A DNA stretch of 5,042 nucleotides. Source: HIMB11 sp965657135 (lineage in GTDB: Bacteria; Pseudomonadota; Alphaproteobacteria; Rhodobacterales; Rhodobacteraceae). Position numbers and translations under genes: made by a program. Under the pieces are notes generated by a model. That model did no database searches and was not told where the DNA came from. It saw only the letters and a program-made list of their open reading frames with translations. The DNA lies in the NCBI GenBank assembly GCA_965657135.1, contig CBFHNF010000044.1:1-5042 (forward strand), in the 5' to 3' direction. Shown here piece by piece: positions 1 to 5,042 of the stretch (within the stretch, counting starts at the first letter, position 1; each line of letters opens with the position of its first letter).

Positions 1-688
1 ATCCCATTTCCTTCAACGACTTCGCAATCATCGGCCAATTCATTTCACCTGTTCCCGGTTCACAGCGACCAGGGTTATCTGCGACCTGCACCTCGCCAAT
101 CCAAGGTAAACACGCTTGCGCATGGCGAATGACATCGCCTTCACCGACCTGCGTGTGATAAAGATCTAAGTTGATTTTTAACTCGGGACGGTTCACAGCA
201 CTAACCAAATTCAAAACATCCGATGTGGAATTAAATGGGCACCCAGGGTGTTCACGCAAATTCAGATTCTCCAACGTAAATTGAACCCCCTCTTGTTCGG
301 CCAAATCGCAGATGCGGTGCAATGTGTCGCGGGCCTTTAACCACATGCCTGGAGCGACATGGTTTAACTGTTGAATTGGGAGCCCAAAGTCACCTAAACC
401 AGTCCCATGTAAATTTAGACGATCCACACCCAGGCGTTTGCCAATCTGCGCTGTTTCGCGGGCAGACTCCAAAAGCATATCAGCACCCTCATTATCCGCC
501 AAACGGCCAACAAGATAGCCATTCATGATGGTGAAATTTGCACCCGTTTTTTCCAAGGCATCCAGATCCCACGCGGGCCAATTCCAAAGCCCAACGCCAA
601 ATCCCATCTCGCGTAGGCGGCTTGCCCGCCAATGAATGGGTTGGTCTTGCCACAACATTTCAGCACAAGCCGCAAGTTTAAATACCAT
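1..688 (-). CDS. Hydroxypyruvate isomerase-like TIM-barrel protein (C-terminus cut by window edge)
   Basis: This frame runs open from an ATG at 688-686 to the left edge, giving 229 codons. Escherichia coli Hyi is about 258 residues, so roughly 30 C-terminal residues are missing. Family members are cytosolic divalent-metal TIM barrels (xylose isomerase-like / AP endonuclease 2 fold) that interconvert hydroxypyruvate and tartronate semialdehyde. Visible motifs: FTLENLN (metal-ligand Glu at 140), NLDLYH (Asp175, His178), EVQVADNPGR (Gln201) and the Hyi-type signature EPGTGE (210-215). The last expected metal Glu lies off the edge. The start is well supported: an in-frame TAG sits directly before the ATG, and an AGGGAAG ribosome site (plus-strand 697-703) lies 8 nt upstream. 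The VADNPGR...EPGTGE stretch favours Hyi over the related 2-oxo-tetronate isomerase OtnI, but the true substrate is not proven. It is divergent from the desaturase at 908. Confidence 0.85.
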   Translation of the reverse strand, partial: MVFKLAACAEMLWQDQPIHWRASRLREMGFGVGLWNWPAWDLDALEKTGANFTIMNGYLVGRLADNEGADMLLESARETAQIGKRLGVDRLNLHGTGLGDFGLPIQQLNHVAPGMWLKARDTLHRICDLAEQEGVQFTLENLNLREHPGCPFNSTSDVLNLVSAVNRPELKINLDLYHTQVGEGDVIRHAQACLPWIGEVQVADNPGRCEPGTGEMNWPMIAKSLKEMG

Positions 689-907
689 CTAAAAATCTTC
701 CCTAGCACATCCATAGTTTCAATTCCTAATGTGTCGTGGAACGTTTAAAACCACAAGCGATCAACGCTTATATTGCGCTAAATCATAAGGCTACGTTTAA
801 ATCATCCATGCGACCATCAATACTGTTGCGACATCAAAGGAAGTCTGATAGCCGTCTCGCCGGTAAGGCGGGTCGTTTCAGACGTTCAAATCAAAGGCAA
901 CATAGCA
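689..907. other. Divergent intergenic region between isomerase and first desaturase
   Basis: This 219-bp spacer should hold the promoters of both flanking genes, but I find no hexamer pair that I trust in either direction. It contains a 9-bp direct repeat ACGTTTAAA (741-749 and 793-801), a short perfect inverted repeat AAGCG/CGCTT (755-759 and 765-769), and the larger hairpin at 843-883. An open frame at 736-990 crosses the spacer, but it is low-complexity and rich in Lys, Arg and Ser and runs into the desaturase in another frame, so I do not call it a gene. Confidence 0.5.
843..883 (+). promoter_or_regulatory. Imperfect hairpin in the 5' leader of the desaturase gene
   Basis: The outer arms GTCTGA (843-848) and TCAGAC (878-883) are perfectly complementary. 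Inside them is a second stem, CTCGCC (856-861) against GGCGGG (867-872), with one G-U pair and a 5-nt GGTAA loop. Two further pairs (853-854 with 874-875) extend the inner stem after a T-T mismatch. The structure ends 24 nt before the GTG start, just ahead of the presumed ribosome site. No T-run follows, so it is not a typical intrinsic terminator. A role as a leader element affecting desaturase translation or mRNA stability is inference only. Confidence 0.35.
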
Positions 908-1903
908 GTGACAGAATACAAAACGGCTCAGGACTGGGCAAGATTATTGTCCGAGTACCGTCACCCTTGCAAATTCCGAAGCAGTTTTGAGATCGCTGTA
1001 ACAATCGCTCCGTTCATTGGATTATGGGTTGTGGCATGGTGGTTATTGCCCTTTTCCAAACTGTTAGCTGCGCTCATCGCGTTAATGAATTCACTCTTTT
1101 TGGTTCGGTTATTTTGTATCCAACACGATTGTGGGCATGGAACTCTTTATCGGAATAAATCGACAAATGATTGGATCGGTCGAATTCTGGGGATATTCAC
1201 GTTAACGCCTTACGAACTTTGGCGCCGCTCGCATTCTATCCATCATGGTGCTTCTGGCAATTTGGGCAAACGCGGCATTGGGGATATCGATACATTAACG
1301 GTGATTGAATATCAAAACCTTTCCCGCTGGAATAAGGTCAAATATCGCTTATATCGCCACCCTGTCACACTCTTTGTGTTGGGACCTGCCTATTTGTTCT
1401 TTTTTGAAAACCGCTTACCGTTTGGGTACATGAACAACCCGCGTTTTTGGCTGAGCACGATGTCAACAAACATCGCAATCTTAGCAGGCATTTCGTTAAT
1501 CTACTATTTTGGCGGGGTATCTCCGATCCTGTTTATCTTTCTGCCAACGACATTTTTAGCCGCTGTGATTGGCGTGTGGCTATTTTACGTACAGCATCAA
1601 TTTGAATACACCTATTGGGAACAAAACCCAGATTGGGATTTACACGAGGCCGCCCTTCAAGGCAGTTCTCACTACGTTTTGCCCAAGTTTTTTCAGTGGA
1701 TGACAGCCAACATTGGCATTCATCATATTCACCATCTCTCTAGCCGCATCCCATTTTATCGACTTTCCCAAACGCTTCGGGATCATCCGCGTCTTGCTCA
1801 TATGAACATCTTGACGGTTAAGGACAGTTTAGCACAGGTCAAATTACATTTGTGGGATGAACAAAATAAACGATTGGTACCATTTTCCAACGCGCGACGT
1901 TAA
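908..1903 (+). CDS. Membrane fatty acid desaturase (acyl-lipid, DesA / omega-6-like)
   Basis: This 331-residue integral membrane diiron enzyme should insert a double bond into acyl chains of membrane lipids, using O2 and electrons from a ferredoxin-type donor. All three histidine boxes are present: HDCGH (73-77), HSIHH (109-113) and HHIHH (272-276), plus the accessory His230 in VQHQFE. Hydrophobic segments lie around 28-47, 50-70, 152-166 and 185-228, fitting the family's four-helix layout. The stretch GNLGKRGIGDIDTLTV after box 2 and the GSSHY/NIGIHH region are typical of the bacterial DesA-like group. Regiospecificity cannot be read from the sequence. The GTG start is well fixed: the frame is closed upstream by a TAA at 779-781, there is no ATG, GTG or TTG in between, and the next Met (residue 60) would remove the first helix. 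A weak ribosome site AAAGG (893-897) lies 10 nt upstream. No electron-donor gene is adjacent. Confidence 0.92.
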   Translation: MTEYKTAQDWARLLSEYRHPCKFRSSFEIAVTIAPFIGLWVVAWWLLPFSKLLAALIALMNSLFLVRLFCIQHDCGHGTLYRNKSTNDWIGRILGIFTLTPYELWRRSHSIHHGASGNLGKRGIGDIDTLTVIEYQNLSRWNKVKYRLYRHPVTLFVLGPAYLFFFENRLPFGYMNNPRFWLSTMSTNIAILAGISLIYYFGGVSPILFIFLPTTFLAAVIGVWLFYVQHQFEYTYWEQNPDWDLHEAALQGSSHYVLPKFFQWMTANIGIHHIHHLSSRIPFYRLSQTLRDHPRLAHMNILTVKDSLAQVKLHLWDEQNKRLVPFSNARR

Positions 1904-1938
1904 AACGTAATTCAACTATTAAATCAAAGATATACAAT

Positions 1939-1966
1939 AAACACCTGAGAAGTCGAAGGTTTGTTT
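1939..1966 (+). terminator. Weak hairpin downstream of the first desaturase
   Basis: AAACACCT (1939-1946) can pair with AGG(TT)TGTTT (1957-1966), giving eight base pairs interrupted by a 2-nt bulge, with a 10-nt loop. The right arm is T-rich but there is no separate T tract after it. It lies 36 bp past the stop codon and before the next promoter, where a terminator would be expected. Support is weak. Confidence 0.2.
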
Positions 1967-2001
1967 AATGCTTAAATCTAAATGCGTATAAAACACGTTG
2001 T

Positions 2002-2029
2002 TTGATTATTATTTCGCGCAACTTATAAT
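2002..2029 (+). promoter_or_regulatory. Sigma70-type promoter for the FAH-family gene
   Basis: A perfect -10 hexamer TATAAT (2024-2029) is preceded, with a 16-bp spacer, by TTGATT (2002-2007), which matches four of six consensus -35 bases. Transcription would begin near 2036, leaving a leader of about 40 nt before the ATG at 2075. This suggests that the FAH gene is transcribed on its own and not only by read-through from the desaturase. Confidence 0.6.
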
Positions 2030-2074
2030 GATGTATCGTAGCGCAGGAAAATTAAGAGCGAGGCAACCACCACA

Positions 2075-2833
2075 ATGAAATGGGCAAGAGTTCAGAGCGA
2101 GGATGAAACCGTCTTCGTGGGCGTGATTGTTAATGACACATTTGAGCCGCGCGCAGATCTTGGCTCAGACGAGGTAACTGGCCCAACGAGGGCATTGAAT
2201 ACGTTAACACTGCTGCCACCTGTTCAGCCTGGAAAATTCATTGGGTTGTGGAATAACTTTAAGGCCGCGGCTGAAAAAGGCGGCATGAAACATCCTGATC
2301 ATCCTCTGTATTTTTTTATGGCAGATACCGCAGTGTCGGGACCAGATGCTCAGATTTCTATACCACAGAGCGCAGGACGCGTCGTTTTCGAAGGTGAACT
2401 TGGAATAGTCATTGGGAAACAGTGCAAGAATATCTCGATGGAAGAGGCAACCGATGCAATATTTGGGTTCACCTGCGTGAACGACTTCACCTCGCTTGAC
2501 ATATTACATGCCGATCCTTCATTCCCGCAATGGACACGATCCAAAAGTTTTGATGGGTTTGGCGTGATTGGTCCAGTGATTGAAACAGATATTGATTGGC
2601 ACGACCTGACTATCAGGGTGTTGGTCAACAATCGTGAACGGCAATGCTATCCAGCAAATGACATGATTTTAACGCCTGAGAAAATTGTAAGCTGTCTTTC
2701 TCACGATATGACGTTGAACCCTGGTGATGTGATCGCCTGCGGAACATCAATCGGCGCGCGCCCCGTAAAACCCGGGATGGCAGTCGAAGTGGTGATCGAA
2801 GGAATCGGTAATTTACCTGTGGACCTCGTATAA
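2075..2833 (+). CDS. Fumarylacetoacetate hydrolase (FAH) family protein
   Basis: This 252-residue, presumably cytosolic enzyme has the single-domain FAH fold. The family cleaves or isomerises C-C bonds in beta-diketo or 2-oxo acids (acylpyruvases, fumarylpyruvate hydrolases, oxaloacetate decarboxylases, 2-hydroxyhepta-2,4-diene-1,7-dioate isomerases) using a bound Mg2+ or Mn2+. The metal-site pattern is clear: Glu106 and Glu108 in FEGELGIVIGK and Asp137 in CVNDFT, followed by the RSKSFDGFGVIGP loop (155-167, Lys157) and the C-terminal GDVIACGTSIG strand (217-227). Residues 56-67 read IGLWNNFKAAAE where many relatives have a GLNYxxHxxE-type lid with a catalytic His, so the usual lid His appears absent. 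The ATG follows an in-frame TAG (2039-2041), with a GAGG ribosome site (2060-2063) at a long 11-nt spacing. It probably has its own promoter at 2002-2029. Substrate and pathway are unknown. It is convergent with the next gene. Confidence 0.88.
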   Translation: MKWARVQSEDETVFVGVIVNDTFEPRADLGSDEVTGPTRALNTLTLLPPVQPGKFIGLWNNFKAAAEKGGMKHPDHPLYFFMADTAVSGPDAQISIPQSAGRVVFEGELGIVIGKQCKNISMEEATDAIFGFTCVNDFTSLDILHADPSFPQWTRSKSFDGFGVIGPVIETDIDWHDLTIRVLVNNRERQCYPANDMILTPEKIVSCLSHDMTLNPGDVIACGTSIGARPVKPGMAVEVVIEGIGNLPVDLV

Positions 2834-2861
2834 ATTTCTGAGGCGCATTTCTACGGACTAT

Positions 2862-2884
2862 CAACGCATGGAATATGCACGTTG
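2862..2884. terminator. Imperfect hairpin between convergent genes
   Basis: CAACGCAT (2862-2869) pairs with ATGC(AC)GTTG (2875-2884): eight base pairs with a 2-nt bulge around a 5-nt GGAAT loop. It lies 28 bp after the FAH stop codon, in the 133-bp spacer before the convergent desaturase. There is no T tract on either side, so efficient intrinsic termination is doubtful. Nothing else in 2834-2966 looks like a gene. Confidence 0.25.
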
Positions 2885-2966
2885 TGGAGATAACCGTCTT
2901 TGATATGAACTAAGAATTCAGACAGTTACAAATTCGCAATTGATTTGGATGAAAGATTGCCACAAC

Positions 2967-4040
2967 TCAAACTGCGTGAGGCTTTAAATATTTTACTTCA
3001 TCACGATATGGCGTTGCATTTGGTGGCAGGTCGTAAATGATGACCGCCTTTTCATCCGTTAACTGTTTCCAAAGTACTGGTATTAAACGCTTATATGCTG
3101 AATAAATGCTCTTCTCAGCTTCAGGTAAGTCGTCTTTGATCAACTCTCTGAGTGCTGGTAGCTGATAATATGGGATCATCGTAAACATATGATGCTCCAC
3201 ATGATAATTCATATTGAGATACAAAAATCTATTGATCGGTCCCATCATGACGCTGCGCGTGTTCAATCTATGGTCTGTGACATTCTCTGCCATTCCTAAA
3301 TGTTGAAGAGCGCCAGTCATGCTCATTTGCCAGCTGCCATAAATCCGTGGTGTCACGACAAGCAATATCGGAACAATAGATTGAAAATATATTGCACTCG
3401 CCAGAGTGATAAAAAATATTAATCCCCAAACTCTGGCAATTAAGAAAACCTTTGAAAACTCTTTTTCTCGCAAATATGTCGCCTCTTCCTCGTTTATTAC
3501 GCCCATAAAATGACCAAACCAACGGGACAGGTTCACTATTAACTCTATTAACCCAAAGATGCCTAAAATCTGTTTGATCAAGTCTGGGGGACGCATATTT
3601 GCAATTTCTGGATCACGACCAACAATTATTGTGTCGGTATGATGTCTGACATGACTTGCTCTCCAAACGATCGGCGAGCGCAATAGAAAAAAAGAGGCCA
3701 ACTGATAAATCGCCTCATTTTTCCATTGAGTTTTAAAAGCAGTAGAATGACCACATTCATGCCAACGCGCGTCAGATGCAGAGGAATAGAGCACGCCATA
3801 GATAAGCCAAAATGGCAATCCCCACCAAGATGGAAAAGTATACGTGGCTATAGATCCTGACATGAGAAGCAAACCAAGCCATATTAATGCATCCACAGTT
3901 GGGCGAAAATCTTGCTTTTTGCTCAATTGGCGAATGTCGTTCGGATTGACTTGAGGGCGAAACCAATGCGGATTGGACAGGCCATCCTCCACTGCCTTTT
4001 TCCCCGAATGCCCCGTTAACGAATAATCCTGCTTCATCAT
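2967..4040 (-). CDS. Fatty acid desaturase-fold diiron membrane enzyme, MocD-like group
   Basis: This 357-residue membrane protein carries the three histidine boxes of the FA_desaturase superfamily: HECGH (94-98), HVRHH (130-134) and HVEHH (280-284), with an extra His at 247 (QHLGM). Hydrophobic segments fall near 49-69, 75-88, 154-172 and 199-231. The third box in an NYHVEHHMF context and the RHHTDT...GRDPEI stretch after box 2 set it apart from the first desaturase. From memory, this stretch resembles MocD, a diiron oxygenase-like protein of rhizopine catabolism that works with a Rieske ferredoxin (MocE) and a reductase; neither is in the window. It may therefore be a desaturase, hydroxylase or O-demethylase-type oxygenase on an unknown substrate. 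Two ATGs lie in tandem (4040 and 4037); the AGGA ribosome site is 5 nt from the first and 8 nt from the second, so 4037 is an equally good start. It is divergent from the phosphatase gene and convergent with the FAH gene. Confidence 0.9.
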   Translation of the reverse strand: MMKQDYSLTGHSGKKAVEDGLSNPHWFRPQVNPNDIRQLSKKQDFRPTVDALIWLGLLLMSGSIATYTFPSWWGLPFWLIYGVLYSSASDARWHECGHSTAFKTQWKNEAIYQLASFFLLRSPIVWRASHVRHHTDTIIVGRDPEIANMRPPDLIKQILGIFGLIELIVNLSRWFGHFMGVINEEEATYLREKEFSKVFLIARVWGLIFFITLASAIYFQSIVPILLVVTPRIYGSWQMSMTGALQHLGMAENVTDHRLNTRSVMMGPINRFLYLNMNYHVEHHMFTMIPYYQLPALRELIKDDLPEAEKSIYSAYKRLIPVLWKQLTDEKAVIIYDLPPNATPYRDEVKYLKPHAV

Positions 4041-4216
4041 GTTTTTCCTGAATGAAAACCAATTTCACAACAAGTTCGAAGGTGCGGATATTTCAACTTC
4101 GTTTCAAGTATTTTCTTCAATTTGATCAGGGGGCACGGACAGAGAGTTCAATTTAGATCATCCCAATTCACAGCACCAATTGCTCGCATTAATCAATGCG
4201 ATGAACTAGGTTTGCG
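4041..4216. other. Divergent intergenic region between second desaturase and phosphatase
   Basis: These 176 bp should carry two outward promoters, but I cannot identify a good -35/-10 pair in either direction. Two TTTCAA hexamers (4091-4096 and 4102-4107; TTGAAA on the desaturase strand) are spaced 11 bp apart, about one helical turn. A perfect inverted repeat CGCATT/AATGCG (4185-4190 and 4195-4200, 4-nt loop) lies 16 bp before the first possible phosphatase start. Either could bind a regulator; neither matches a site I recognise. Confidence 0.4.
4046..4049 (-). promoter_or_regulatory. Ribosome binding site of the second desaturase
   Basis: On the minus strand AGGA lies 5 nt before the first ATG (4040-4038) and 8 nt before the second (4037-4035). 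The 8-nt spacing is closer to the usual optimum, so initiation at the second Met, giving a 356-residue protein, is at least as likely. Confidence 0.5.
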
Positions 4217-4789
4217 ATGAAACCCATAAAACAAGCGAGGAATCTGATGCGATATCTGATGAGCTGTATAATGTTCTTATTGAGTGGAACAATTATCATG
4301 GCAGAAGATCGTCTGACTAATGCGGTTACTGCGATTAACGCTGATGTTGTTTTTATGCGCCATGCCTTAGCACCGGGATTTGGTGATCCTGCTCATTTTG
4401 AACTAGGAAAGTGTAGCACGCAGCGCAATTTAGACAGTGTTGGTCGTCAGCAAGCCGCAACAATAGGCCTCGAAATTCACCAAAGCAAAACCCAATTCAC
4501 CGAAGTTTTATCAAGCGAGTGGTGCCGATGCAAAGAGACCGCGGAATTACTGGAGCTAGAAGAGTGGACCACCTTTTCAGGATTAAACTCATTTTTTCAA
4601 GATTTTGCTGACAAACGAGAGGTGCTTGGTAAGCTTGAACAAAAACTCGATGAACTGAACACAGGCTTAACGTTGATGGTCACTCACCAAGTCGTCATAC
4701 GTGCCATCACTGGACAATCAATAGGAAGCGGAGAGTTCGCTGCTTATAACACGCGCACGAAACGCACGCATAAATTCCGATTAGATTGA
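4217..4789 (+). CDS. Exported histidine phosphatase superfamily protein (phosphoglycerate mutase-like)
   Basis: The protein is up to 190 residues, with an N-terminal signal peptide and a histidine-phosphatase fold. The catalytic RH pair is Arg48-His49 in VVFMRHALAPG, followed by GDPAHFELGKCSTQRNL, a LxxxGRQQA helix (72-80), SSEWCRCKETA (99-109, second phosphate-binding Arg at 104) and the second catalytic His157 in VTHQV. Basic residues at 2-12 precede a hydrophobic run (13-28) and a likely cleavage after IMA (residue 29), which suggests export to the periplasm. The fold is usual for phosphatases acting on small phosphoesters, but the substrate of this exported branch is unknown. The coordinates give the outermost start, which has only a weak TAGG 6 nt upstream. 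An internal ATG at 4247 (Met11) has a better GAGGA ribosome site and still leaves a 19-residue signal peptide, so the true product may be 180 residues; I lean that way. The gene stands alone on its strand. Confidence 0.87.
   Translation: MKPIKQARNLMRYLMSCIMFLLSGTIIMAEDRLTNAVTAINADVVFMRHALAPGFGDPAHFELGKCSTQRNLDSVGRQQAATIGLEIHQSKTQFTEVLSSEWCRCKETAELLELEEWTTFSGLNSFFQDFADKREVLGKLEQKLDELNTGLTLMVTHQVVIRAITGQSIGSGEFAAYNTRTKRTHKFRLD
4237..4241 (+). promoter_or_regulatory. Ribosome binding site supporting an internal start for the phosphatase
   Basis: GAGGA (4237-4241) lies 5 nt before the ATG at 4247-4249. It is clearly stronger than the CTAGG before the upstream ATG at 4217. Starting at 4247 gives a shorter but still plausible signal peptide beginning MRYLMSC. 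Confidence 0.5.
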
Positions 4790-5042
4790 ATAGGTTCACA
4801 AAGTGCAACTAGACCAAAGAACCCAAACACAATTATAGATTAGTATTCCTCGCTAATGATTACCAAGTCGCACTATTTGGTGAAGACAGTTTTATAGGCG
4901 CTGTCAGACAAACGAGCCCAAACATCAGTAGTCATATGACAGCTTAACTCTATGGGGTCACTAAAGAGCGCCACTCGGTGAGAGCGGCGTCACGGTTAAG
5001 TTTAAATATACTGCGTTTAGAGAGGGACCTTTGCGAATTGAA
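4790..5042. other. Unassigned 253-bp tail with no convincing gene
   Basis: No recognisable gene follows the phosphatase. In plus frame 1 the stretch from 4813 to the right edge is broken by only one stop (TAA, 4945-4947), and the pieces lack a start codon at the left end. On the minus strand an open frame of 30 codons enters from the right edge and ends at a TAG (4952-4950); it could be the tail of a gene beyond the window. An imperfect hairpin at 4969-4989 (CGCC..CTC against GAG..GGCG, one mismatch, 5-nt loop) has no following T-run. All of these are compatible with chance in non-coding DNA. Confidence 0.35.

Noticed and set aside
322..528. 68-codon plus-strand open frame
   Set aside because: It lies antisense inside the isomerase gene, whose metal-binding motifs are clear, so it is a shadow.
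523..714. Minus-strand open frame starting upstream of the isomerase
   Set aside because: It is an out-of-frame reading of the isomerase N-terminus. The in-frame reading gives the conserved protein and has its own ribosome site.
736..990. 84-codon plus-strand open frame spanning the spacer and the start of the desaturase
   Set aside because: Its composition is rich in Lys, Arg, Ser and Gln with no recognisable motif, and its second part overlaps the well-supported desaturase in another frame.
2625..2864. Minus-strand open frame across the end of the FAH gene
   Set aside because: It is antisense to the conserved C-terminus of the FAH protein, Arg-rich, and has no family features.
2881..2966. 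Perfect 7-bp inverted repeat GTTGTGG (2881-2887) and CCACAAC (2960-2966)
   Set aside because: The arms are 72 bp apart with no gene-like or mobile-element content between them, so chance is the simplest explanation.
3772..4068. Minus-strand 98-codon open frame overlapping the second desaturase
   Set aside because: It is an alternate frame of the same strand over the desaturase N-terminus, and the desaturase frame holds all the histidine boxes.
4873..4935. 20-codon minus-strand mini-frame starting at the CATATG palindrome
   Set aside because: It is too short, has no ribosome site that I can support and no recognisable motif.
4969..4989. GC-rich hairpin as a terminator of the phosphatase gene
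   Set aside because: It lies 180 bp past the stop codon, has a mismatch and lacks a T-run.

Overview
This window holds five protein-coding genes from a bacterial chromosome. One is cut by the left edge and four are intact. I see no rRNA, tRNA, CRISPR array, complete insertion sequence or phage gene. Base composition looks moderate (mid-40s % GC by eye, not calculated). The protein families fit a proteobacterium, and a marine-type alphaproteobacterium is my best guess. That guess rests on remembered family resemblance, not on a marker gene.

Layout from left to right. Positions 1-688 (minus) carry most of a hydroxypyruvate-isomerase-like TIM-barrel enzyme; its C-terminus lies beyond the left edge. 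A 219-bp divergent spacer follows and contains a long imperfect hairpin just before the next gene. Positions 908-1903 (plus) encode a membrane fatty acid desaturase with three histidine boxes and a GTG start. After 171 bp with a recognisable sigma70-type promoter, 2075-2833 (plus) encodes a fumarylacetoacetate-hydrolase (FAH) family protein. A 133-bp convergent spacer leads to a second, distinct desaturase-fold enzyme at 2967-4040 (minus), which resembles the MocD-like group. A 176-bp divergent spacer then precedes an exported histidine-phosphatase-superfamily protein (4217-4789, plus; the true start may be 4247). The last 253 bp hold no convincing gene.

The genes alternate in orientation and each has its own spacer, so this is not one operon. 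The two desaturases belong to different subfamilies. The first looks like an acyl-lipid desaturase acting on membrane phospholipid chains. The second could be a fatty-acid desaturase or a hydroxylase/oxygenase of the MocD type that needs a Rieske ferredoxin, which is not in the window. The isomerase and the FAH protein are both small-molecule carbon-metabolism enzymes, but nothing in the sequence ties them to one pathway.

I did not find a clear undescribed system. The points most worth a second look are the pairing of two different diiron membrane oxidases, the hairpin in the first desaturase's leader, the altered active-site lid of the FAH protein, and the start-site choice of the exported phosphatase.
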